From: Lineus longissimus
Taxonomy: Eukaryota; Nemertea; Pilidiophora; Heteronemertea; Lineidae
DNA length: 64,000 bases
Direction of reading: 5' to 3'
Assembly (NCBI RefSeq): GCF_910592395.1
Contig: NC_088313.1
Span: 1,118,501 to 1,182,500, forward strand
Part shown: in pieces, positions 20,741 through 31,669 of the stretch
Layout: each line of letters starts with the position of its first letter
Position numbering within the stretch: the stretch's first letter is position 1
Notes under the pieces: generated by a model
Told to the model about the DNA's origin: nothing
Databases searched by the model: none
What the model saw: only the letters and a program-made list of their open reading frames with translations
Program-made: the position numbers and the translations under genes

Positions 20741-23700
20741 ATGGAACCAGAAGGTGAAAAGTGGTCATGCGATTATTGCACGTATGAAAATTGGCCGGCA
20801 TCGAAGAAATGTGTGCTTTGTCAGGCGCCGAGGCCACCAAAGTTGATTTCGCAGGCCGCCATGGATAGTGATAAGGACATCTATAAGATGGCGCCATTGG
20901 TTAGTCCGGCAGCTTCTAGTAGTTCATCCAGGGCGTCTCCAACGAGCGGCACGTCATCTCCGACTGGGTGCTCGACGAGTTCTAGTGCGATACCTTCGTG
21001 TAATAGCTTTGATCCGACTCGCAAGTGGTCATGTTCGGTTTGTACATACCTAAACTGGCCAAGGACACAGCGATGTGTCCAATGCATGACGCCAAGATTA
21101 AAGATGTCGCCGATGGCATCGCCCTCTCAGGAGCGCCAGCTGTCTCCCTTGAGTGTGAATGTGAACATCGCTGAGGGGTCGCACAAAGCTTCGGCAAGAA
21201 AACCCTCGCCAACGTCACCAGAGTCGGCGAAGGAAATTAACAATGGGAAAAATCGTATTGTCGCCAGTAAACAGGGCAAATGGACCTGTAAGTCTTGCAC
21301 TTACGACAACTGGCCTAAATCGCAAAAATGTGTCATATGCGCAGCTTCTAAACCCAAACTGTTTGAATTAGGTGCGACGGGAGGCCATAGTCCTCAGATC
21401 ATTTCACCGGATGATGATAGGAACTCGAACAAACGTGGCAGCACACCTAATTTATCGTCGCCAAGTTCGGCTCACGCGGAAAGCATTGAACAACTGGCAG
21501 GGGCGACAGCCTCACTAAAAGGCCATGAAGAGAACAATCGCGTCGGCGACAGAAAGTTAAAACAGATACGTAATCGAATGCGTGAATCTGATTGGCTGTG
21601 GCTGAATGCGTGTCAGGGCATCGTGGACGGTGACGCTCGTCCTGTTGAGGCCTACCTGTCGTCGGAGGGTGATACGAGCCGCCAACTCACTCAAGAGGAA
21701 GTGATCGTCTTAAATCGCCCGAGCGCATTTGAACGCGGGTATACGTTAGTTCATATCGCAGTGAGATTTCAACGGGAGGATATATTGGCGTTGTTGTTGA
21801 CACAGACAGAGGCGCCATGTAAAGCCGTCAAGCGAGTGCCATCCCATATTAGTCCTGATCTGGCGGCTGAAGTGCGGCGGGATGTTGCCGCGTCGATGAG
21901 GCAGCGAAAGGGAGACTTCCCGTGTTACTTCCTCACCGAGTGTGTCACGTTTGCACTGCCAGCAGGTGAAGTAGAAACCATATAATAATACAATCTATTC
22001 TTGGTGTGGGTGTGTTTTAAAAACATTGGTCAGTTGAAATAACATCCATAGTAAACACAACAGGAGACAAGCAAAGATTTCTTCCCTGAAAATTGATGTG
22101 ACAGATATGCTATACAATACATGTATGTGGTACTTACTCTTCTCTGTGTTCATTTCAGAAATAGAAGATTTGCCACGACCTGTCCAGAAGCAATTGTTTG
22201 ATGAGCTGTTGGATGGAGATGTACAGAAAGGCAAGTGTTGGCATCCATATTGCATTCTTCTTTTTGAGCACATACATGTACACTACAATGAGCTGCCTTC
22301 AAGTGTTGAACCTAGAACCTCCTGATAATGAGCTTTGCCCTCAAACAACTTTGCCACTTATCTCCCTAATCCCTTACTCTTATCAAGATTGATCCATTAT
22401 AGATCTCTTATCAAGGCTGATCCATTATAGATCTCATCAAGGCTGATCCATTATAGATCTCTCATCAAGGCTGATCCATTATAGATCTCTTATCAAGGCT
22501 GATCCATTATAGATCTCCCTTACCTTTCAGAACTTGAAGTGGAGGAGCCCATCATCAACTGGAGTCATGAGTTGACAACGCGTCTCGGCAGTCGTCTTTA
22601 TTCACTGTGGAATCGCACGGCCGGAGACTGTTTACTCGACTCGGTCTTCCAGGCCACGTGGGGCATTTTCGACCGTGACAATGCGCTGCGCCGAGCGCTC
22701 AGTGACAGTCTCAGCGAGGGCGTAAACATGTAAGTCAACAGCAATCATTCCAGCACCAGTTTCATTCAAAGTTTCACCAAAATGTCTAGACAGAACCTTC
22801 CTCAACTGATTCTTCAAGGTGGGGAACTTTCTCTGGCAGGGACCACAGATTTCAAGGAGTTTAACAGAAGATTGATAATTCATCCGTCATCAAGTCAAGT
22901 CAGCCAATTTACATTTGTCTCTTTCAGGTTTTATCCTCGATGGAAAGAATTTGAATCTATGCAGGCTCAATCTCTGTATTCACTTGATGAGAGCCAGTGG
23001 CAGAAAGACTGGGCCATCCTGCTCAGTCTTGCCAGCCAACCAGGTATATCAATCAGGTTTTTTCATCATTTCCTCTGCTATTGACCTATTGTCCACTTGG
23101 ATGAGAGTCTTATGTTTGCCTTGGCACTTGCAACTTTCATTTTCTAATGACATCCAGGAAGGACGAAGAGGGTGTCTTGCTCAAGGATTCTTCAGAGTGA
23201 TCTTTCTGTGATTTGAACCGACGAGCTCCCACTCCTGACACTCTAACCATCATGATATTATCTTCCGATGCATGTTTATACCGAGCAGACACTGTATTCT
23301 GACGGTTCTATTCCAGGTGCTTCACTTGAGCAGACGCATATCTTTGCGCTGGCTCACATTCTGCGCCGGCCGATCATAGTCTATGGAGTCAAATTTGTGA
23401 AGAGTTTCAGAGGAGAGACTTTGGGGTATGCACGATTTCAAGGTGAGGACAGCAATTCTAAAACACGTTGGTTGTAATTGAGTTTTCTTCTTAATGTCGA
23501 ACGCATCAGGTGTTGTGGCCTCCCCTGTTTCAGTGTTTCAGCTATCCTGCCTGCTTTAAGCATCCGAAATCTTGATGTCATCGAGAGTGATGGTATGTCT
23601 CTCCGACTGTCAATGGAGGTGACTGGAGACCTCTGAAGGGACAAAACTCAGTTTGTGTTGTTCACAGGAGAGGTGCCTTAGAAAGTTGAAAACGAATGTT

Positions 23701-25028
23701 AATCTGAATGTCCAGAACTTTTATCAAATGTATGTGTTTGTATTGCAGGTGTCTATTTGCCATTACTCTGGGAGGCAAGCTTCTGTTACAAGTCTCCCAT
23801 CGCTCTTGGCTACACCAGGGGTCACTTCTCTGCCCTTGTTCCCATGGAGACGGACAACGACCGGAACATCGGGGCTAGCTCCAACATCGAGAGCAGCAAC
23901 GATACACAGATCACCTATCTACCACTCATCGACAGCGAGGGGAAACTACTGCCTGTCAACTTCCTGTCTCCAGCTCAGGTAAGATTCACACATCGCCTCG
24001 GCAAGTCAAATACTGAAACATGCAGACCACTTGCTAAACGCCTGGTCAAACACCAATAGGACCCAAAATCAGCAGCCGATGAAAACAAAATAACAGGTGA
24101 CATTCAGTCTATTGGGTTGAAGTCATAATACTAAACATACGATTAGAAAAAGACTGATTGAGGCTGTACACATGAAGATTAGGCCTCTCTGAACTCATAC
24201 CAACAGCTTACCTGTACTTTGACCTTACCTTTGATTAATGCAAGTATCAATTCGTTTCTTGTCCCCCCCCCCCCCCCCTCCTCAAGGGTAGTTAAGCTAT
24301 CACCACTAATCTTTGCCGATGCTTGAGTAGTATTTATTTTTCCTTTAGTGAAAATTTGGCGAAGCTGGAAAGAATAAGGATGCTAATGTGTCGATGTCTT
24401 GTCGAACATACAGCCTTACCCAGTAAAATTAGTTCGGTTACTTTATATGACAGTGATAACTGATATATTGTTGATGGTGATGTCTTGACGAAAGAAAAAG
24501 TAGCATTGGTGAAAAAAGGGTGATGCTTGAGCCTTAAGATGTCGTTATAGGGTGATAAGGTGTCGTACCCTTTAGGAGGGGGGGGTACAAGACACGAATT
24601 GATACTTGCATAACTCTCAACATTGAGGTGTTCTGTGTCAATGACTAATTCCTTCTTTGTGTGATACTTGTATGTCCTCAGGACTGTGGATCATTTAGAC
24701 ACTTGACAAAGTATAGTGTAGACTGAAACGTCATGAACAAAGACGATTGGCACGAGCTACTGTTCAGAGTACATTGTATATAACAACTTGTTTTCTTCCT
24801 CTCCAGATTGGAAAGGAGGAAGCGATTCTCAAAGAATGGTTAGACTGTTGCGTGACAGACGGTGGCCACCTAGTGGCCAAGATGAAGATTGCACGGCGCC
24901 CAGTCCTCGTACGACAAATGGTCGATGAGTGGTTGGACTTCTATCGGCGCATGGCGCAGAATATGCGCAGCAGCCCACCGCATCCCGTGCAGGCTCTCGA
25001 CAGCGACGGTGAATCAGATGAGGACTGA
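20741..25028 (+). CDS. ZRANB1: ZRANB1/Trabid, K29/K33/K63-directed OTU deubiquitinase
   Basis: Seven coding exons: 20741-21965, 22159-22230, 22531-22729, 22928-23043, 23317-23442, 23749-23978, 24807-25028; product 729 aa (human 708). Three NZF zinc fingers at about residues 7-30, 93-116 and 179-202 share the form KWSC..C.Y.NWP.....C..C. An ankyrin-type ubiquitin-binding region follows (RGYTLVHIAVRFQREDILAL), then the OTU domain. The catalytic Cys is in AGDCLLDSVFQATW (Cys466, human Cys443) and the His in GYTRGHFSAL (His605, human His585). The C-terminus is acidic, as in the family. Trabid cuts K29, K33 and K63 ubiquitin chains and has been linked to Wnt/APC and innate immune control. Start chosen at AAAATGGAA, 116 bp after an acceptor. 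The second intron has a GC donor (22231-22232). AATAAA at 25819-25824 is a possible poly(A) signal. Confidence 0.96.
22384..22523. repeat. ~29-bp tandem repeat, 5 units, in ZRANB1 intron
   Basis: Unit TATCAAGGCTGATCCATTAT plus AGATCTCT, ending within 10 bp of the polypyrimidine tract of the acceptor at 22530. The array therefore abuts the splice site of exon 3. Confidence 0.88.
23213..23262 (-). mobile_element. tRNA-like SINE fragment
   Basis: On the minus strand it reads A-box-like ATGGTTAGAGTGTCAGG then B-box CGGTTCAAATC, spaced as in a tRNA. A 3' body was not delimited. Lies in ZRANB1 intron 4. Confidence 0.5.
24238..24611. mobile_element. MITE-like inverted repeat with C/G runs in ZRANB1 intron 6
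   Basis: ATGCAAGTATCAATTCGT at 24238-24255 is matched by its complement at 24594-24611, and next to each lies a run of C (left) or G (right), so the two arms are about 45 bp. About 374 bp in total, no coding capacity. Confidence 0.6.
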
Positions 25029-25292
25029 GGCGTATCTATTGACAATCTCCGTTTAAGAAACTGGTCAAAAGACAATGCTGTGTTGGGAAACATCTGGTGG
25101 ACATCTGTTTGACATCTGGCTGGTTCAGGATCTGGGATGTGTTATACAATATGAATAGAGTGGATTAGATGTATCCTGAGTGTGAACCTGTTTTCTGATT
25201 TTGGAATGAGTTTCCCCGATCTCCGCCGAAAAAAGGTCATCAAACGTAAGTGCCATTGTTCAATGGATTTATGGTTGAATTCGATCAAACTA

Positions 25293-25470
25293 CAGTAGAA
25301 CCTCTCTATTAAGGACACCCTCGGGACTGACAAGTGCTGTCCTCAATAGAGAGGTGTCCTGATTAGAGAGGTCAAGTTGAATGGAAACAACCTATTTTGG
25401 ACCAAAACTAGTGTCCTTAATTGAGAGGTTGTCCTTAATAGAGAGGTGTCCGCTAAGGGAGGTTCCACTG
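25293..25470. mobile_element. Full-length MITE, CAGTGGAACC family
   Basis: Flanked by TA on both sides (25291-25292, 25471-25472). Ends CAGTAGAACCTC and GAGGTTCCACTG are inverted repeats; inner words include TATTAAGGACACC and GTCCTTAATAGAGAGGTG. TA duplication and CAGTNGAACC ends suggest a pogo-like Tc1/mariner MITE. Lies in the ZRANB1 3' UTR, in the opposite orientation to 32938-33105. Confidence 0.8.
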
Positions 25471-25472
25471 TA

Positions 25473-28030
25473 CATTATTTCTGATCGGGAAGGGTAAACT
25501 TTAAACCCGATTTTGTTGAAAAACTTTCTCCTCTCCCAAGGTGGACAAGAAAAGGCCAACTCGTCAACTTGGAAGGCCAGTCTGATTCTTGGCAAGTTGG
25601 GAAACAGAGTCAAAGTGTGATGTGTCTGATCCATTCTAATACTATCAGGTATTAATCACTGTTGATAAACTATGTCATATTTTCAAATTATAATTCCCAG
25701 GGTTATAATTATATACGTGTATATTATAAATCTCTATATATATCGGTATGTGTATTGTGAATATACGAATGTGTCTTGTGTGAATGTTGGCTGCCAAACA
25801 AGTTCCACATCGAGGTTGAATAAACTCACTTCAGACATGCGTACAGTGCCATACAGACAGCAAGAATAGTCCAATGGTATCATTCTGTGTTAGGGTGGAC
25901 AGGGGACGAGGTTGAGACTAGAGTTCGGGAGCAGTGGCCCACTGCCCTGCTAAATCAACTCTGGACCCGTATTGAAAGAATTCAAAATAGAGTATATTAC
26001 TTCTCAGTAGTGAGTGGCCATGATATTGGGATAAATAAATGCCTATGATCTAGTGCTAGTTTGGTGCAGTAGCTCCGTGTGATAGTGTGTACAGCTGGGG
26101 GTTTTAACTTGGAACCCATGATGGCCCAGTGTATAAAGTTCTGTTGCAAAACAAATACGACAATAACTTTCATCCGTGCGAAAAAGTGTTGCCAATTTGT
26201 TTTGCTGCAAAGTTTCATTTGGTCGTGTCTGATTGTATTGTAGAGAAGTTTTATGAATGTAATTGGACCTGTGTCAGTAGATCTTTGACTGAAAATTTCA
26301 TTTCTCAGATGTCTACATGTTATTCATATTCCTTTATGAGGCAGCTCTATAGTGCTCATGAAATAATCACTCACAATATATCTGTAGTATTGGAGTATGA
26401 AATGTGAAAGCAGCTGTCAGTTGAATTCTGTACCCCACGACTGAAGTGTGGCCATCAATTTTGGGTGAAATCTGGACGAACAGTTTCTCTCTGCTGTTGA
26501 GTGTCTGATGTTAAAGGGGATTTCGCACAACCAGCATCTCGGCTGTCTTTTTACATTTTCTCGGGTGGTGAAGATGAACCTTGTCATTTCCTGTTTATAA
26601 GTCTGGTGAAGATCAGTAAGCTGGCCTGATGAACATGTGGGCAATAGGGCCTGTGATGGTTCCTATCAGCACCTCACTTGATGATGCATCAGTTGCTCTG
26701 ATACCGACTGATGCGGGAGCATTGTATTGCTTGTACAACGTTCACTTTAAGACAAATGTGTCGTATGCCTGTTGTACCCTTCACTATGAGGAGCAGCTCT
26801 ATATGAGGAAGACTTTAAAATGTTATTTTCGTAAGGCTTGATTCTTCAACAGAGGGCGAATGCTGCTGTACATGGCAATCAAAATATACCAAACTCAAGC
26901 GGCAAATCATCGCTTCTTTTACTAAATCACTCTGGTGGAGTTTATAATTGTTGAAGAAAACGTCAGTTTGAGATAAATAAGTTTGTCTGTCCTATAATGA
27001 TAGAAGCCTCAGTTGTTGACTTTATACAGTTGTTTTAAATATAAACTTCTCAATCATTAGTCAGGTGTAGTAGGCCTCGAGGCAAACGCAGACTGATTGG
27101 CTGGCGATAGCTTGATCAGGCTACGATTTCTCTGTCAAGGATGGGTCTTTGCCCGACTGATCACAACATGTATGAAATGTACAAAGATACTGAATGGGAT
27201 GAATGTATTGGTATGTCACCTGTCCAGTTACAGGTCGGTTATGAAATAGATAGAAGGGAAGTAATATTTGTGGGAACAATTTTAGATATGAAATAGAAGG
27301 CCTACGGTATGCCTGTTTAGAAATTATGGTGTGATACAAATGTTGATTTTCAGATAATTCTATTTTGGGTTTCTTATTGCAAAACAGTGAAGTGCTAGAG
27401 TGGTGTGATTTTCACCACGAAAACATTTTATTTCAATGTGCAAATCTAGTCAGAACAATTTCAAATAATTTGGGGTGTTTCGTAAATATGTCTTATTTTG
27501 ACAATTCCCTCCTGGGGCTTATCAATGGATTACTGGTATTTTTCTCTAGATTTTGATATGTATGACGAATGGTATGTGATGTTGTGATGTCACGAGCACG
27601 GATCCCAGACGTTGGAGAGGGCGGGGGCGGGGGCATAATGTCAAATACAGTGTTGTTCTTTTACTGAAAAAAACTGTTTGAAAACTTCATCTCTCTGGAT
27701 CTGTGTCTTGATGATTTTAGCCCCTCGGAAATATGCTGGGGACAACCGGTTCAATGTCCTGTTAGATCCCTTACAGTAGGCTTGCCGGAATGCATTCTCT
27801 AAGCCCTTCTTATAAGATCTCTAAGTATTTCTGGGGTAGGCCTATATAGAACTGGGCATTTTTACTGAATGAAGGTAGCATTGTTATGTAAACTATGAAT
27901 GGTGATATCAATACCAAACGCGCAACCTTTTATTGTTCATCATATAATTGACATTTTGTGTGCTGTTGTACCTTGTGGATTTAGAACATAATTTTGTCTC
28001 AAAAAGCTACTTAGCAAGGAGGTAGAATGC
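25473..28030. other. ZRANB1 3' UTR and intergenic DNA
   Basis: AATAAA at 25819-25824 probably ends ZRANB1. From there to 28.0 kb I see AT-rich sequence with only short, non-exon-like ORFs and no RNA gene. Confidence 0.4.
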
Positions 28031-28434
28031 AGGCCTTTCGATTACATCATTTTCACACCGCTATACGGTGTAGGAAATTTGGCATGTCCCCAAATTAGGC
28101 CCTGAAAATGTCCCAAAAATAGAAAAATGTCCCAAAAATAGAAAAAAAAAAAAAATTTTTTTTTTTTTTTTTAAAGGTGTAATTTGACCCCTGAAGCGTT
28201 TTTGACACCTTAAATGACCAAATATCATCCTAAATGGCCTAATTTGATACTTTTCATCCTAAAATTATGAGTTTTCAGGTGCACGTGACAATGTCAGTCA
28301 ATAAGGACGTCAATGTTCAGGCAAATTGGCACGACGAAATGTCCCCAAATTAAGCTAAAAAGAAATAAAAACATGTCCCCAAAATAGGCTAAAAAAATAC
28401 AGGGTGTAGAGGTCTCCATGTAATTGAAAGGCTT
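28031..28434. mobile_element. Putative MITE with imperfect terminal repeats
   Basis: AGGCCTTTCGATTACAT at 28031-28047 is complementary, with two mismatches, to 28418-28434. Inside are repeats of ATGTCCCCAAA(T/A)TAGG and an A-run/T-run palindrome at about 28141-28172. Class not assignable. Confidence 0.45.
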
Positions 28435-29090
28435 GGAATGAGTAGGGCATGTTGCTAGATTTGACATTTTTCAGATGTAGCTGTTTTGATTGAGCAACTA
28501 GTCTGTATCGAGTAGCGGCAGGGAGGTGGAGAAAGTGGCATAATTAGGCAATCAACTGCGTTGTTTTGTGACATGTACGTCGTGGACGTCGTTGATGTGA
28601 CTCTGGTGAAAGAGAAGCGCTTGCGAAGTCAGTAACATTGGATTTCTCCACATCTCTAATACCGATTAAAAACATGATCAATCTTAGTGTCAAAAGCAAG
28701 CTGCACATAATTTGAGTGAAAAAGATAGCTGGTATTTATTTTATCTTTTTGCGTCTGATTTAGTTAGAGATAAGCACAAAATCAGTAGATTTTATATCGA
28801 GGGGTGTTTGATTTTCATATTCTTATATAAAGTTTGCATTGAATTATATGATACTGCGTTTGCTTATCTCAGTTTCTGTCCGTTGTTTCTCCGATGTTCA
28901 TCTGGAGAAAGCGACATGAAACATTGGTTCCATGCGTGTATTCACTGAGGGAGATAGACCTGTTCGTAAACTGCCCCATATTTCTTCCGCATGAGTTACA
29001 TTCTGAGAAACAATGGATAGAAAAGAAAGTGACATGCAATGTAGGGTAAAGTGGTACAGTTCTAGCCCTGGTACAATTAGATTCCTTACA

Positions 29091-29440
29091 GTGTAGGAAA
29101 CAGCTGGTAGTACAAATTTCTACACACAGATGCTGTAGTTATAGCTCCTATAACGGTGTGAAGAACAGCTGGTAGTACTCATTTCTACACACAGATGCTG
29201 TAGTTATAGCTCCTATAACGGTGTGAAGAACAGCTGGTAGTACTCATTTCTACACACAGATGCTGTAGTTATAGCTCCTATAACGGTGTGAAGAACAGCT
29301 GGTAGTACACATTTCTACACACAGATGCTGTAGTTATAGCTCCTATAACGGTGTGAAGAACAGCTGGTAGTACACATTTCTACACACAGATGCTGTAGTT
29401 ATAGCTCCTATAACGGTGTGAAGAACAGCTGGCAGTTTCT
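29091..29440. repeat. 65-bp minisatellite, 5 units
   Basis: CAGCTGGTAGTAC recurs at 29101, 29166, 29231, 29296 and 29361, then decays at 29426. Units are nearly identical, indicating recent expansion. Confidence 0.93.
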
Positions 29441-30640
29441 GCACATCTAGTCCAGGATTGTACTGGGGCCACTATGTATAACATTACCTTATTTGTTTGC
29501 AAAATCTTGTCTTGTAGGCCAGAAATGTTTGAATATTTTGTACAGTAAGTCTTTGCATTTTAGGCTAATAAAGGTACATGTTTGAATATTTATCCAAGAA
29601 TGTATTTTCCCTAGTAGACATTGAATGTAGTTGGCTAATAGGTTTCGTTTTATTTGAAGAAAATTCTTGTTTCAGTATGATTGATGTATGGGGGAAAACG
29701 GGCTAGAATGTCTGAGGAATGTCGCTCTTAAAGACCTAGTTCATTTGTAAGCATTGTTTACGACTCACAGGTAGTTAAACACAGCCATAGAGAGGTTATT
29801 ATGCATGCAAACTCCATGAAACCTGGCATGAATAGTATTTGTATATCAGTTTACGCAACAGCACTGAAATTTATATTTGGCACATGTTTTCATTAATGGT
29901 AATTCTCAAATTCAAGTTTAATTTTCAAACTAACGAAAATAAGCGAGTGTATAGGTTGTCTGCCCGTACGATGCGAGTGTTAGTGAGGTTGTGTGTGGTT
30001 AACCCTTTGAGCACACGCTCTTCTTCAAACAGAATATACAATTTTATCAGTTTTGTAAATTATGGCATGAAATAAAGGAGAATAATTAGATGAAGTTTTC
30101 TCTTCTTTTATTGTCATCTCACAGGTTTGATTTGATAAGAATACTTCTGTTTGCCAAAAAATATTCATAAGGCCGTTTCTGGACTTTATAGCAATTCTAG
30201 TGGACACGGCCGATGCACTGCGAGAACCTCTAGCGCTAGCAGTGATTCTATAGAAGTGAATGATTGTGGAGTACATGTCTTGCCAACTTATCAGCGGTGA
30301 ATATCAGTCCTAAAGTCTCCTCCATTCACCGCCGACATCAAGGGCCAGGAAATCCATCGAACACACCATCATAAACGAGTGGCCAATCAAATTGCTCGAC
30401 ACAAATAAAATTGAATGACGGCCTGAATTGATCGTGCCAACCTCCGGATCAGGTTACCCTTCTTCTATACAACATGCACTGTGCATTTGGGTCAGGTCAG
30501 CATCCCTGGAACCGTTACTCATTGAACACCTGGTCTTCAATTATGATGGCTTTCAGTGCGTGTCTCGTGCGACAACCACGAGTGAGTGTAATGTTAGTGT
30601 TGTCGCGTGGGAAAGGAAGGGAATGCAGGGAGACTACCGA
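29441..30640. other. Intergenic, nothing recognised
   Basis: AT-rich; no exon, RNA gene or clear repeat found. Confidence 0.35.
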
Positions 30641-30644
30641 TAAA

Positions 30645-30862
30645 GTAACCGCCCTTCTGACGGCCGATCAGGGGGAGTTATCGGCGGTGAAGGATGGATC
30701 AACGACGGTGGATCGGTACATGTATGCTAAGCCTCATTTTCCATGGAAGGGCATCCCCTTGCCATATCAACAGCCCTTCTGACGGTAGATCAGGGGGAGT
30801 TCATCTCCTTGCCATATCAACAGCCCTTCTGACGGTCGATCAGGGGAGTTCATCCCCTTGCG
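30645..30862. repeat. 50-bp short tandem repeat (3 units, one diverged)
   Basis: CAGCCCTTCTGACGGT begins at 30771 and 30821 (50-bp period), with a diverged unit near 30651. Confidence 0.75.
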
Positions 30863-30899
30863 ATATCTATGATCATGAATAGAGAGAACAAAACTACAG

Positions 30900-31669
30900 C
30901 TTCTCTGAGACAAGTTCTTTTATTTAAGAAGTCATGAATCTTATTTACAACGAACAAAATAAATACTAACAAAATGGACACTTTTAATTAAAGTTTAAAA
31001 TCTATTGTACTAGGAACTGTAAAATGCATTTGCGCTTTAAAGAAAAAGTCTCTCGCTTGGCACCAGAGACGTCAAGACAAAGCATGCACACGTTGTATTC
31101 ATGCAACCTTGAAATCTGATTCATGCTCTACATTTACTAGCTGTTTCTCATTTTAAAATTGGACTGTGACAACAGTGTACCTTGCCCCCACTTGTCAGAA
31201 ACATCCAGTAAATAGTCCTGATAAAACAGTCTGCGCGCCCTACAATCCATTGGCATTGAATTGGCTGAATATATCTTTAGTTGGTAAAACTATAATCCTT
31301 GGCAATAAATAATAACTACATATTATTTCTACAATCTTTTAACACCTACTCCTGTGTCAAATGACAGTTAGAAGGTTAGGTAGAGCATTTCCCCGTCAAT
31401 CCCACTCAAAGTGCTTTTGGCATCCCCGAATGATCCAGGGGTGTTAAGAGCATCTACTATACCAAGTCCTCGCTTCACCATCGAACAGGAAGGAAATAAG
31501 TGCCCGAGGAGTGATTCGAAACTCACAACCTCTCGGTCAGAAGTCCAGCATTCTAAGCACTACACCACCTACGTGGATCTCTCTAGGACAGGAGATGGAC
31601 TGACAGTCTCGTGTGCATCTCAAAGATGCTGAACGCAGAACAAGAAGAATGATGATGAGCAACTAATGG
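30900..31669 (-). other. Probable 3' UTR of R3HCC1-like gene
   Basis: Downstream of the minus-strand stop at 31670. TTTATT at about 30918 and 30949 are possible AATAAA signals for that strand. A tRNA-derived SINE occupies about 31385-31572. Confidence 0.4.
31385..31572 (-). mobile_element. tRNA-derived SINE
   Basis: On the minus strand the head reads GTGGTGTAGTGCTTAGAATG (A-box) and then GTGAGTTTCGAATCACTCC (B-box and T-arm), with an anticodon-like loop between. The body runs to lower coordinates, but its end is uncertain. Confidence 0.65.

Noticed and set aside
26129..30075. Scattered ORFs of 60-100 codons downstream of ZRANB1
   Set aside because: AT-rich, no domain similarity, no consistent splice structure; read as chance.
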